A DNA stretch of 64,000 nt, from positions 1 to 64,000 of the forward strand of contig JACPQY010000085.1 in assembly GCA_016190245.1 (NCBI GenBank). The letters run 5' to 3'. The translations under genes and the position numbers were made by a program. The notes beneath the pieces were generated by a model. The model did not search any database. It was not told the origin of the DNA and saw nothing but the letters and a program-made list of their open reading frames with translations. Positions 39,540 through 48,107 of the stretch are shown in pieces. The DNA comes from Nitrospirota bacterium (lineage in GTDB: Bacteria > JACPQY01). The stretch's first letter is position 1; every line of letters starts with the position of its first letter.

Positions 39540-42500
39540 ACGATCTTGTCCATCCTTTCTTTCCATTCGGGACTCTTGGCCGAGAACTTGGCCTTGACTT
39601 CCTCGCAGGCCTGGCGGCTGCCCTCCGCACGTTTGCCCGCCCGCTGCTTCCGGGTGGCCTCAGCGTCTTTCTTGGCCTCGTCCAACGCTTTCATGTAGGG
39701 CGAATTGGGATCGGTGAGCTGCTGGTGTGTCGGACCGGGATCGGTCGGCTTGCCCATGCCGTAGCCCTGGCGCTTGAGGTATTCTTCCTTTGCCTTTCGC
39801 TCCAGTACGTCTCGGGCCTGATCCACGTTGCCCTGTGCGTCGTCGATCTCTTTCTGCCGCGGCTCCACCTTCTTGCGCACGTAGCGCCCCTCCGCGGCAG
39901 CCGCCTCCTCGGCCCTCGACACGCCCCCAGCCCGAACCTCCTCGCGGGCTACCTGCAACGTGCCGGAGGAGGCACCCGATCTCATGCGGGCCACCGCCTC
40001 CAGAAGCTGAAGGAACTCCCACACCTCCGCACCCGTCGCCACCGTCCCCTTGAACACAGGCCCCGTGAACGAGGAGGACAGGGTCTCGAAGTCGGCGGCC
40101 ATCGTCCCAAAGTCGCCCGATACCCCTTCCAACTCAGCCAAGAGGTTCCCCTGCCCCGCCGCCTTGCCCTTGCCCACCAACCCCTCCAAGGCATCGGCCG
40201 CCTTGCCCAGAGCGTCGTGAATCGGGTTCAATGCGGCATACAACGTCCCCTTGGAAAACTTCCCCATCGCGTCGGACACTCGGATGAGGCCATCCGATGC
40301 CGTCCGCAAAGTCCCCTCGATGCCCGGCGGAGCGTCACGAAGTCCCCGCGCCCGATTCGCCATCACACCCAACCGGTCGCCCATCTGACGCAGGGCTACC
40401 GGCGAGAGAAAGGCCGCGGCGTACACCCGGTCTGCAAAGTCCCGGTCGAGATTGCGCAGCTTGTCAGGCAAGCTCCCCAATCCCACCGAGACAGCCTGCG
40501 AGGCACTCCCCACGCTCGCCTTCCGTCCCCCCGCCTTCTTCATCGCCCCCTGCGCGTCGGTCAACCACTTCTCGAACTCCACCTTCACCTCCGCAAATGC
40601 GATGAGCGCCTCCATCACCTCCTCGGGACTGCCGATGCTCGTGATGTCTCCTGCCTCCCGGAGCTTCCTCATCAACTTCTCCCCCCGATGCGTGAGCGCC
40701 CCCATGTCCTCCCACAACCCCTTGGGGACGCCCGTGCCCGGCGAGAAGAGCGCCTTCACGTCCACCTCCACGGGCTTCACCAAGTCCTTCACAAAGTCGG
40801 GACCCACCGCGTCGCGCAAGGCCAATGCCCGCGCGCGAATCCCCTGTCCCGTCAAGCCCGCCGCGGCGATGGAAGACTGCAACCCCTGGACCTCATTCTG
40901 CCACCACTGAAGTTCGAGAGCCGGGAGTCGAGAGGCGGGAGCCGACAGGGACGACAGGATCCCGCTCAACATCGCCGAAGGATCGCCCAGCCTCCCCAAG
41001 TCCCCCGCCAGCGTCACAACGGGACTGACCTCGCCCAACTTCACATCCCCAAACTTGCGGATGAGGTCCGCCGTGTCGCGCGGGGGATTGGAAATGAGGC
41101 GAACCGCGGCGCATGCGTAGTCGGCGTACGTGAGGTACCCCTCCAGCTTCGCGAGCCGCCGGTGCAGAAGATCCAGCTTCGTGTGTACGGTCTGCACGGG
41201 GGCGTGGACGGGCATGATGGTGCAGGCCTGCTCGGCCATGTGGGATAGCGGCGGCTTGAGGAGCACGGGAGGAATCCGTGACTCCACGGCCGCGATCTTC
41301 GTCTTGACCAGGGAAGCACCGGGAATGTCTCCCGTCCCCATCCCGCAGGCCGAGAGGCCCGTGAGCGTCTTGCCGGCCTCGAGCGCGTGCCGCCCGATGT
41401 CCACCGCGCACTCGACGTCGTACACCCCGCTCTCCACGTCCGGATCGACCTGAAAGTGGGTCATCAACCCCTTCATGGCCGCATGAATCACCGTGGGACC
41501 GGTCTGCCCCGCCGCCTGCCTCACGATGGGCTCGATCTGCTGGAAGAGGCGGAGATACTGCTGCAACACCGCCACCATGGCGTGGATCTTCTCCTCGATC
41601 TTCTTCGCGAAATCGAGGACTTCCTTGGCGGATTGGTAAAGATTGCGGATCTGCTTGATGGCGTTGGAGATCGTGTAGACGTAGTCGGCAATGATGGCCG
41701 GTCCAGCCGTCCCCAGTGATCCCGCTTCGGCACCAAGGTCCTGTGAAAGGCGCACAAAGAACCATGCCGTGTTCTTGAGATAGGTGTTCAGATCAAAAAG
41801 ACACATCCGCTGGTGCTGATAGATTACGAAGAGGGCGCCCTCGCTCACGTTTCCCGTCCAATACTCCTGGCGATCCCATTGCTTCGGGTCGTACCCGATC
41901 GGCACACACGAGTTCCAAGTTGCTCCGCCCGCGCCGGTGTGCACAAGCTGAATTGAAAGCCCATCCTGCTCATTCCAAGGGATGGAAAGCACATCCGGGT
42001 CCAGCGGATCCAACTCATCCGCGCCCCGCCCGTCAATCCAACACCCGCCCCCGCTCGATGCTGCAAGCGGCGCCTCCCAGACACCCAGGCTGGCCCCGGC
42101 AAGCGCAAGTCTCCCCATCCCAAATCTCGGGTCGGCGTGTTTCAGCCGACCGGAACGCTCATGCAGGTTTCCCCAAGGGAGCAAACCGGGCTGGTTTACA
42201 CCCTCCCAAAAGCGCACCGTATCTGCCGGATCACGAAAGATTGTGAATGTGGGCACGTGCTTCTTGAAACCGGGCAGCCACGATTTCTTGCAACTGACGT
42301 CGGAGCAAACCTTCACTCCAAGCGCCTCCCCACACACCTCACACGTTGGCGTGCCCTTCTTGATCTTCTGCTCGCGCATGGGCAAGCCACCCTTCCAGCG
42401 GAAGAGGTCGAATTCCGAGAGATAGCAGACACTTGGCGAGGCCCATGCGTCTTTCCACGAAAGATTCATGTAGGCACCATGGGTTGCCAAACCCTTCACG

Positions 42501-43066
42501 ATCTCGTCAATGACGTCCTTCACCATCGCCCCCACATCGAATGCCAGCCGGTACACGTGCACCTCGGGACGTTCAACGCCGGCGTCCAACCGCACGCCGA
42601 GCGGACGAACGAAGGGTTCGACCAACTGCTCAATCTGACCAAGAACGGGCTGAATCACGCGTTGCCCAACATCAGGGAAGAGGAGGCTTTGCCAGCGGGT
42701 GGGCACAACCTCCACCACGTAATAGGGGATGTTGTAGTCAAGATAGATCCCGAAGCATGGGTTGGGGTCGCCATCGAACGCAGTTGAGACAGCAGCGGCA
42801 GCAGCAGTCCCGACCGGGCCTGATGTAATGGCACCCATCGCTGTTCCGAACTCCACCCCGTCGAACTTGGGCTTGATCCCACACGCCCCGCCAAAGTCCA
42901 ACGACTCCGTGATGATGCGCCACATCGCATCGCCAGAGATCGGCTGTGCTCTGGCCATTCGCGCCTGAACAGCCACAAGAACGAGGAGAAGACAAACTAC
43001 ATGCAGACCTCGGCGGGGCTTGGGCGCGTAGCTCATTGCTCTCCGGCTTCCCAGAGTAAGCCTCAT
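39530..43066 (-). CDS. Giant exported protein with TraU-like N-terminal region
   Basis: A 1178-residue protein starting at an ATG that overlaps the upstream stop (ATGA), with signal GLHVVCLLLVLVAVQARMAR then AQ. The first 250 mature residues (FGGACGIKPKFDG, NPCFGIYLDYNIPYYVVEVV, WASPSVCYLSEFDLFRW) show parallels with TraU of F-like systems, including the Y-L-S-E-x-D motif, plus a C-x2-C/C-x4-C pair (PTCEVCGEALGVKVCSDVSC). The remaining 700 residues are long helices with heptad-like spacing (TLASDGLI..., EARRDAEATRKQR type) and are far beyond normal TraU length. Conjugative TraU proteins stabilise mating pairs. This may be a TraU fused to a coiled-coil stalk (inference). Confidence 0.5.
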   Translation of the reverse strand: MRLTLGSRRAMSYAPKPRRGLHVVCLLLVLVAVQARMARAQPISGDAMWRIITESLDFGGACGIKPKFDGVEFGTAMGAITSGPVGTAAAAAVSTAFDGDPNPCFGIYLDYNIPYYVVEVVPTRWQSLLFPDVGQRVIQPVLGQIEQLVEPFVRPLGVRLDAGVERPEVHVYRLAFDVGAMVKDVIDEIVKGLATHGAYMNLSWKDAWASPSVCYLSEFDLFRWKGGLPMREQKIKKGTPTCEVCGEALGVKVCSDVSCKKSWLPGFKKHVPTFTIFRDPADTVRFWEGVNQPGLLPWGNLHERSGRLKHADPRFGMGRLALAGASLGVWEAPLAASSGGGCWIDGRGADELDPLDPDVLSIPWNEQDGLSIQLVHTGAGGATWNSCVPIGYDPKQWDRQEYWTGNVSEGALFVIYQHQRMCLFDLNTYLKNTAWFFVRLSQDLGAEAGSLGTAGPAIIADYVYTISNAIKQIRNLYQSAKEVLDFAKKIEEKIHAMVAVLQQYLRLFQQIEPIVRQAAGQTGPTVIHAAMKGLMTHFQVDPDVESGVYDVECAVDIGRHALEAGKTLTGLSACGMGTGDIPGASLVKTKIAAVESRIPPVLLKPPLSHMAEQACTIMPVHAPVQTVHTKLDLLHRRLAKLEGYLTYADYACAAVRLISNPPRDTADLIRKFGDVKLGEVSPVVTLAGDLGRLGDPSAMLSGILSSLSAPASRLPALELQWWQNEVQGLQSSIAAAGLTGQGIRARALALRDAVGPDFVKDLVKPVEVDVKALFSPGTGVPKGLWEDMGALTHRGEKLMRKLREAGDITSIGSPEEVMEALIAFAEVKVEFEKWLTDAQGAMKKAGGRKASVGSASQAVSVGLGSLPDKLRNLDRDFADRVYAAAFLSPVALRQMGDRLGVMANRARGLRDAPPGIEGTLRTASDGLIRVSDAMGKFSKGTLYAALNPIHDALGKAADALEGLVGKGKAAGQGNLLAELEGVSGDFGTMAADFETLSSSFTGPVFKGTVATGAEVWEFLQLLEAVARMRSGASSGTLQVAREEVRAGGVSRAEEAAAAEGRYVRKKVEPRQKEIDDAQGNVDQARDVLERKAKEEYLKRQGYGMGKPTDPGPTHQQLTDPNSPYMKALDEAKKDAEATRKQRAGKRAEGSRQACEEVKAKFSAKSPEWKERMDKIVCD

Positions 43067-43575
43067 GGCGACCTTAGAGAAGCATAGTAGATTGCAAGAC
43101 ACTTGAAATCCTTGTGACCTGGGTCAACCAGTTCTGCGCATTCCGAAACACTAGTCAGATTCAACGAGATGTCTTCTTTGAAGAAAAGAGCACACACCTC
43201 CTGATCGGTTCTGAAATTCAGCGCCTCGCTGCATCCTTCGACAGTGGGTACCAATCGGGGGATGCACTCAGCTACCTCAGGAGGGCCCGCCTTCAGCAGC
43301 CGAGCTCCTTGTGAAACAAGATCTGCCAGAGAAGCCTTGCATTCCTCCAACGTCTCGTTCCTACGTTGGAGTCCTTCAGGTTTGCAGGCGGCAGCCGCGG
43401 AGCATCGCCTATCCGCGACTTGCAGATTCGCCACTGTCCACCGCTCCCACAGTTCGTCCTTTGACGCCCCGCCTCCCCCATCCCCGCCCTCGTCCCCGCC
43501 GCAGCCCGGGAGCGTGAACAGTGACAAGTAAACGGTGAGCAGCAAGACCGTGAGATTCCGACAGATTCGATTCAT
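43063..43575 (-). CDS. Cysteine-rich lipoprotein upstream of the TraU-like gene
   Basis: A 170-residue lipoprotein. The leader LTVLLLTVYLSLFTLPGC is coded by TGYTYAC-type repeats and ends in a lipobox. After a Gly/Asp linker there is a small helical domain with about eight cysteines (ADRRCSAAAACKPEG, ECKASLADL, ECIPRLV, GCSEALN, VCALFF, ECAELV, KCLAIYY), probably disulphide-bonded. AAGGAGCGAATGGC precedes the ATG. It overlaps the next start, so it belongs to the T4SS operon. No family recognised. Confidence 0.6.
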   Translation of the reverse strand: MNRICRNLTVLLLTVYLSLFTLPGCGGDEGGDGGGGASKDELWERWTVANLQVADRRCSAAAACKPEGLQRRNETLEECKASLADLVSQGARLLKAGPPEVAECIPRLVPTVEGCSEALNFRTDQEVCALFFKEDISLNLTSVSECAELVDPGHKDFKCLAIYYASLRSP

Positions 43576-43685
43576 GCCATTCGCTCCTTCCAATTCAGCC
43601 TCCCCACACCCATCGTTTCCACCTCCCCCTCACGCAGCAGATCTGAATCCAGCGGATCGAACTCATCTGCCCGCGAAGAGGCTTT

Positions 43686-43710
43686 GGGGTCAGAGCTTGA
43701 CTTTGGACTC
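43686..43710. repeat. REP-type repeat at the 3' end of the transposase
   Basis: GGGGTCAGAGCTTGACT followed by TTGGACTC. It is the inverse of the copy at 44712-44736, so the transposase gene is bracketed by an inverted pair. It supplies the last residues and stop of the transposase. Confidence 0.8.
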
Positions 43711-44682
43711 ATCGAGCCTCCTTTCGCAGGCATTCACCACGGATCGTAGCGCCAGGTCCCGTTCCAAACGCCCCTTCATTCGGTCGGCGGCTTTGGCCAC
43801 CGCACTGTACTGAACTCCATCCAACGCCCGCCCAATCTCTCCATACGTCTCTGTCCCACGCCGGGTCGCCAAGTACATCGCCACCGCCCGCGCCGGCTGC
43901 TCCCCGTCCCGACGCCGAACCGCCTCGACCGGTATCCGCCAAACCTCCGCCACCACCGGAACGATCTCCTTCACGCCCCAACCACGCCCCCTTATCGCAC
44001 GGGCCTCCGGCACGTCCAAATCCTTCCCCGCATACCGACCGTCCACCATCCGACCCACTCGCTCCCAAAACGCCTCCCCACCCAACACCCCCCCGGCGCG
44101 AACTTCGCTCGCCAGGTCCCGACCGGCCCCCTCCATCCCATCGGCCACGAACCGACGGTAGAACCCCTGCGCTCGCCTCTCCGAACGGTGAAACTGCCCC
44201 AACGTCCACTCCCGATCCAACGGGATGTCCCCCGGAACGGTGCGCGAAATGAAATGACAAAGGCTGGAATACGAGTAGGCCTCCGGCTTGTCACAAAGAC
44301 CCGCTCGAAGCGGATTGAGATGGATGTAACGCGACAGTTCCAAGCCGTAGGCCTCCTTCTCAACCAAGATCGCCTTGTACCGACCGCTGAACAGGTGCCC
44401 CACGCGCCGATGCCCACGGTTGAACCAGACCGTGTACCGGGTCTGAAGCGCCTGCATCGACCGGGAGAGATTGGCCCGCGGTGTTTCGATCATCAGGTGG
44501 TAATGGTTCGTCATCAGGCAATAGGCATGCACCACAAGACCATACTTGGCTCGAACGGCGAACAGATCGCTCAGAAAACGGGCATGATCCCTCTCCTGCA
44601 TGAAAAGGTTCCGCCGCTCGATCCCTCGGGCCATCACGTGGTACAGCGCCCCTTCAAATTCCATGCGCAGCGGCCGGGCCAT
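43690..44682 (-). CDS. REP-associated tyrosine transposase (RAYT, Y1 family)
   Basis: A 330-residue IS200/Y1-like transposase. FEGALYHVMARGIERRNLFM, the HUH pair H60/H62 in LMTNHYHLMIETP, and the block GHLFSGRYKAILVEKEAYG to LELSRYIHLNPLRAG are diagnostic of the RAYT group, which mobilises or processes REP palindromes rather than a classical IS. A C-terminal helix-turn-helix-like extension (GWGVKEIVPVVAEVWRIPV) is present, as in the long RAYT forms. It is flanked by inverted REP units and inserted between the lipoprotein cluster and the T4SS operon on the same strand. Confidence 0.9.
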   Translation of the reverse strand: MARPLRMEFEGALYHVMARGIERRNLFMQERDHARFLSDLFAVRAKYGLVVHAYCLMTNHYHLMIETPRANLSRSMQALQTRYTVWFNRGHRRVGHLFSGRYKAILVEKEAYGLELSRYIHLNPLRAGLCDKPEAYSYSSLCHFISRTVPGDIPLDREWTLGQFHRSERRAQGFYRRFVADGMEGAGRDLASEVRAGGVLGGEAFWERVGRMVDGRYAGKDLDVPEARAIRGRGWGVKEIVPVVAEVWRIPVEAVRRRDGEQPARAVAMYLATRRGTETYGEIGRALDGVQYSAVAKAADRMKGRLERDLALRSVVNACERRLDESKVKL

Positions 44683-44711
44683 GGCCTCACGCACCTCCCC
44701 GCTCAACCCTT

Positions 44712-44736
44712 GAGTCCATAGTCAAGCTCTGACCCC
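44712..44736. repeat. REP-type repeat at the 5' side of the transposase
   Basis: GAGTCCATAGTCAAGC followed by TCTGACCCC, inverse of 43686-43710. An orphan third copy with similar flanks lies at 48108-48168. Confidence 0.8.
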
Positions 44737-45004
44737 AAATCCGAAATCGCGAATCGAGAATCGGAAGACAAACGGGCAGGACGAGCCCACCCCACTCGGC
44801 GCGGGCCGTATTTCGGAAACCCCTCTTTTCCTACTCATGGGCATTCCCCCTCGGAATGCCCGCACTCGCGCGCCTTTGGCTCGCCCTCCGTGGGCTCGCC
44901 GGGGGCGCGAGTACTGGGCCGTCCTGGCCCGCACTCGGCCCCTGCTTCGGCCGCCCTTCCTTGGGTCGGCCTGGGTGGCCGAGTACTGGGCCTTCGTGGC
45001 CCGC
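44737..45004. repeat. Intergenic direct repeat with GGGCC hairpins
   Basis: No gene. Two diverged units of about 70 bases follow each other (44860-44930 and 44931-45002). Each has a complementary pair flanking GCACTCG... and ends GAGTACTGGGCC, a 5-base loop, then TGGCCCGC. A related TACAGGGCCTTCGTGGCCCGC is at 53389-53409. Confidence 0.6.
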
Positions 45005-45589
45005 TCATGGCTGCGCCCCTTCGGTTACGACGTAGAGGGCGTTGATTCTCAAGCACTGGCGCGTGAAGAGGGTGAAGACGGTGAGGGTGTTGAGGTCGGC
45101 TCGAACGTCGATGAGCAAGCCCTCGCGCCCGTGGGTCAGCCGTTTGCCCATCGCCCGCGCCTTCTCGATGGCCCCGGCGTAGCCGGCATCGCCGTAGACG
45201 CCGGCCAGGTTGTAGAACGGTTGGTTAATCGCCAAGGAAAGCGGTTCTCCCTTGAGCATCAGGACCGGGAGGATCAGGCGATCTCGACAGGCTTCGCCGC
45301 TGACCGCCTCGATTCCCCCGTCGGCGGCTACCCTCGCGCGGATCAGTTCCCGCGGCGTGGGCGGCCGGTAGGCGAGCGTCCCCTTCGTGTCCTCGAACAG
45401 GGGATAGGATCGAGGCCCGGGGTTCAATGCCGTCTCCGTACCCATCGTTCGAAGGCCGACGTCCTGCAAGTAGGTCGGGGGCGGCCGCAGCGAAGTGCAG
45501 GCCGGCATGAGCAGAGAGCCGACGGCAAAGGGCATGGCTATGTTGAGCAGGCGATGTCGCCTGCGCTTGAAGCCGAAAGAGACTGTCAT
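45005..45589 (-). CDS. Lipoprotein of unknown family
   Basis: A 194-residue lipoprotein. Leader HRLLNIAMPFAVGSLLMPAC ends in a lipobox. The body contains RELIRARVAADGGIEAVSGE and LSLAINQPFYNLAGVYGDAG, a helix (YAGAIEKARAMGKRLTHGRE) and a C-terminal strand (TLFTRQCLRINALYVV). It follows the TRL-like lipoprotein gene within 18 bases, so the three lipoprotein genes at 46843-45005 form an operon. Function unknown. Confidence 0.6.
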   Translation of the reverse strand: MTVSFGFKRRRHRLLNIAMPFAVGSLLMPACTSLRPPPTYLQDVGLRTMGTETALNPGPRSYPLFEDTKGTLAYRPPTPRELIRARVAADGGIEAVSGEACRDRLILPVLMLKGEPLSLAINQPFYNLAGVYGDAGYAGAIEKARAMGKRLTHGREGLLIDVRADLNTLTVFTLFTRQCLRINALYVVTEGAQP

Positions 45590-45606
45590 CGGCGCACCAA
45601 CTCCCC

Positions 45607-45969
45607 TCACAGCCTCACGGGATGACCCTGGACGATGGAGCAGTGCTTCTGATAGACGCCCAGAATCGAAAAGGACGATGTGTCGGCCTTCACATCGGAC
45701 AGGGTTGTCGCGCCATTGGCCCGAGACAAGGCGTCCTTCAGGGCGTCGTTGTAGCCCGCCTCTCCGACGGCGATCAGCCACAGGATGACGCTCATGCATG
45801 CCTCCCCGCGCACCTCCTCTGCCGGACCGCGCCCCTCCGACGCCGGCACTTCCGCCGGTGTGGGCGCCCGCCAAGCGAGGGGCGAGGTCACATTCGTGTA
45901 GATGCAACCACACCACGCGACAACGAGAAGAGGGATCAACAGAATACGACTACGGTTGGATGAGGTCAT
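45607..45969 (-). CDS. TRL-like family lipoprotein
   Basis: A 120-residue lipoprotein with AAAGGAGAACCTATC before the ATG. The leader SRILLIPLLVVAWCGC is followed by IYTNVTSPLAW, then GEACMSVILWLIAVGEAGYN and SFSILGVYQKHCSIVQG, the pattern of the TRL family of small lipoproteins. The same frame is open further upstream and contains two more Met codons with AAAGGAGCA before them (46143 and 46083). Longer leaderless-signal forms are possible, but the signal peptide favours 45969. Function of TRL proteins is unknown. Confidence 0.65.
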   Translation of the reverse strand: MTSSNRSRILLIPLLVVAWCGCIYTNVTSPLAWRAPTPAEVPASEGRGPAEEVRGEACMSVILWLIAVGEAGYNDALKDALSRANGATTLSDVKADTSSFSILGVYQKHCSIVQGHPVRL

Positions 45970-46144
45970 GATAGGTTCTCCTTTCTCAGTTTCTTTCCAA
46001 CTGGCCCGTCGGCGATTTCGTTCGATACGCGGCCTTGGGGACGGGGCCTTGGGGACGTTGCCAGGCAAGTCAGGTTGTGCCATCGGGGGTGCTCCTTTCG
46101 GAGAAGCGAATCGGGAATTGGGAATCGCGAGTCGATCGGGCATG

Positions 46145-46843
46145 TCAGTATGCTCCTTTCCTGGTGAACTCAGAAAGGTCCACGAACTGGCGTCCCTGAG
46201 ATGGGTCCGCCGGACGGGCCACTTGGGAACGGCTTGGAGGGCTTGCAGAAACCTCTTCTTCACATCGGAGTGAGTGGTCGCGACCTCCGCCCATCGATTC
46301 CAGGGTTGGCGCCACCGAAGCCCTCGGGCTCTCCCGCTCCACCACGTCGCCCGAGACAATGGTGGACCACGGCATCACAACCGCAATCGTTGCAACGCCG
46401 ATCACCGGATTGACCAGTGCCGAGGCCAAACCGATGCTGAACGTCTGGCCGAACAGGCTGAACCAGTCGAGCGGTGTCACCTCTCGCGTGATGAGCAGGT
46501 TCCGGACCGCGAGCCGCTTGCCATCCCCGACTTCCTCTTCCACGACGCGCTCCAGCGGCTCGTTCTCGTTGAGCGGCAAGAGCCCCCACAAGGCGAACCA
46601 CGTCCGGCGGGTCTGGGAAAAACGGTGAAGCACCCGTTCGTTCTCCGCCGCCGGCGCGAAGGCCGCATCGTCGCGCACGTGGTACCGCGTGCTGTAGCAG
46701 CCGGCCGTTGCAACCAGTGAGCAGTGAACAGTGAACAGCAAAACGAGGATGGAGAACCGGGAACGGCGACACTCTCCGCGGCCCTCCATGGCGCTGCGGG
46801 TGCCGTTCGCCGTCGCGGCACGGATCGGGAATCGCGATGTCAT
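46145..46843 (-). CDS. Lipoprotein with a hydrophobic central segment
   Basis: A 232-residue protein with AAAGGAGCCTGAG before the ATG. The N-terminus is unusually long before the lipobox. Residues about 27-46 (ILVLLFTVHCSLVATAGC) form the signal, partly coded by TGTTCAC repeats. The body has YHVRDDAAFAPAAENERVLH and a hydrophobic stretch (GLASALVNPVIGVATIAVVM) that may insert in a membrane. The ATG overlaps the stop of the repeat-derived frame upstream (ATGA). It heads the three-lipoprotein run. No family recognised. Confidence 0.55.
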   Translation of the reverse strand: MTSRFPIRAATANGTRSAMEGRGECRRSRFSILVLLFTVHCSLVATAGCYSTRYHVRDDAAFAPAAENERVLHRFSQTRRTWFALWGLLPLNENEPLERVVEEEVGDGKRLAVRNLLITREVTPLDWFSLFGQTFSIGLASALVNPVIGVATIAVVMPWSTIVSGDVVERESPRASVAPTLESMGGGRDHSLRCEEEVSASPPSRSQVARPADPSQGRQFVDLSEFTRKGAY

Positions 46844-47538
46844 CTCAGGCTCCTTTCGTGAGTTCGTGAAGCGTGAAGGGTGATGAGTGATGAGAACTGG
46901 GCTTTGGCGCGCTTCACGCCGCCTAACACTTTGGATAAGCTTAACTCTCCGCATTCCTCGTCAAGCCCATCCACAAAGGGACTTGAACGAAATTCGGGAC
47001 GCGGGCTAAAGCCCGCGACTACCGCCTGTGTCCCAAGTTGTGTGGTAGCCGCACCCCCTTGCCGAGGATAGCATGGGGCCATGATAGGTTGCGGCCCAGG
47101 AGGGGCCGCATGGAACACGGCCTTTGCGGGTGCGTCTCGAAGACCCAAGGAAATGTTCCAAATGTCTTTGGGGACGTTGCCAATCAAAGCAACTCCCGCC
47201 GACTTCACTATGGGCCGCCCGTCACGATCTGTCGCTCCGTCCCACCCACCCCGATGACTCACCACCGCGGTCGAGTAAACGGTAATCCGCCACGGGCGGA
47301 GTGAACGGTGAACAGCGGGGCGAGAACCGGGAATCGGGAACGGGGGGCCAGAAGCCGAGAGCCGGGGAACCGTCTGGAAACAGACCGTGCGCGGACTCAG
47401 CCTCATGAAGTTCAAGAAGCCGTCCCCATGCACATCGGGACGGCCCGGGCAGAGGCCAGGCCGGGCCTGCCGACTCACGACTGTCCGCCCAATGGCGGAC
47501 TGCCGACTCCCACCTCCCAGGTTCTTGGTCACACTCAT
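46840..47538 (-). CDS. Repeat-derived open frame behind an ECF promoter
   Basis: A 232-codon frame from the ATG at 47538 (or GTG at 47532) that runs through dispersed repeats without a stop and ends in an ATGA overlap with the next gene. AGGGG precedes the start and the ECF-type promoter copy B lies 13 bases upstream. The composition (Arg/Pro/Gly/Ser-rich, no domain, hairpin repeats inside) is not that of a normal protein, so it may be a translated leader, a decayed gene or a chance frame. The placement is the reason to record it. Confidence 0.3.
   Translation of the reverse strand: MSVTKNLGGGSRQSAIGRTVVSRQARPGLCPGRPDVHGDGFLNFMRLSPRTVCFQTVPRLSASGPPFPIPGSRPAVHRSLRPWRITVYSTAVVSHRGGWDGATDRDGRPIVKSAGVALIGNVPKDIWNISLGLRDAPAKAVFHAAPPGPQPIMAPCYPRQGGAATTQLGTQAVVAGFSPRPEFRSSPFVDGLDEECGELSLSKVLGGVKRAKAQFSSLITLHASRTHERSLR
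47053..47120. repeat. Structured hairpin element, copy 3, inserted in another repeat
   Basis: Inner stem GCGGCCC (47091-47097) with GGGCCGC (47103-47109); outer CCAT/ATGG. It splits the GTGTGGTAGCCGCACCC / GGGTGCG hairpin repeat whose uninterrupted form is at 25157-25183. Confidence 0.75.
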
Positions 47539-47550
47539 ACCCCTATTAGT

Positions 47551-47582
47551 ATTAGACTCCTGATACCTTCGTTTTGTTCCAA
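47551..47582 (-). promoter_or_regulatory. ECF-sigma type promoter, copy B
   Basis: GGAACAAAAC and GTCTAAT with the same 16-base spacing as copies A and C. It points to the repeat-derived frame and then to the lipoprotein operon at 46843-45005. Confidence 0.7.
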
Positions 47583-47661
47583 AGAACGCCAGTTTTTCCA
47601 TCGGTCCAACGTATTGTCATTGCCAACAATCCCGACTTGCCCCTCCACCCAACCTCGCCCC

Positions 47662-47695
47662 TTGTGGGCAGGGGAAGAGGTGCTACAATGAGCCC
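47662..47695 (+). promoter_or_regulatory. Promoter with leaderless GTG start
   Basis: TTGTGG (47662-47667), 16 bases, TACAAT (47684-47689), then 6 bases to the GTG of the protease gene. No ribosome binding site is present. Confidence 0.55.
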
Positions 47696-48085
47696 GTGAG
47701 CGTCATCCAAAAGCCCATCACCCTCGCCGGATCCAAGGCCCAGAGGGACGTGACGGCTCTTTTCGACTCGGGTGCCACGTACTCGTGCATCAACCCCGAG
47801 ATCGCCCGCGGGCTGGGGATCACTGATTCCCTCCCCAAGCCGATGATCTTCGGGACCGCCAAGAACGGGGATACCCTCCAGGCCACGGAGGCCATCCGTT
47901 TGGATTTCCACCTCGCCGGCTATCGCTTCTCGGACGAGTTCATGCTCATCCCGGACCTCTCGGAAGATGTGATCATCGGCGCCGCCACGCTCCAGAAGTG
48001 GCGCTTCAAGCTTGACTTCGAGAACGACGAGGTGATCATCGATCCGCGCGTCACCAAGCTGCGACTCCTTCGGCTCGCGCGATAG
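47696..48085 (+). CDS. Retropepsin-like aspartic protease
   Basis: A 129-residue single-domain protein. VTALFDSGATYSCINPEIAR carries the catalytic DSGA motif near residue 25, and LSEDVIIGAATLQKW gives the hydrophobic-hydrophobic-Gly that completes the active-site loop in dimeric retropepsins. There is no signal peptide, so it should be cytoplasmic and act as a dimer. The substrate is unknown. Its promoter suggests a leaderless transcript. It is isolated between the ECF promoter B (divergent) and the orphan REP unit. Confidence 0.75.
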   Translation: MSVIQKPITLAGSKAQRDVTALFDSGATYSCINPEIARGLGITDSLPKPMIFGTAKNGDTLQATEAIRLDFHLAGYRFSDEFMLIPDLSEDVIIGAATLQKWRFKLDFENDEVIIDPRVTKLRLLRLAR

Positions 48086-48107
48086 CCCGGATCCGGCCCA
48101 GTCGGTC

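Noticed and set aside
39725-41248. Plus-strand open frame (507 codons) over the TraU-like gene
   Set aside because: Antisense, Arg/His/Leu-rich low-complexity; the minus-strand protein has a signal peptide and coupled start.
45970-46359. Long N-terminal extension of the TRL-like lipoprotein to 46359
   Set aside because: The frame is open, but the extension is repeat-derived and would bury the lipoprotein signal; a strong ribosome binding site precedes the start at 45969.
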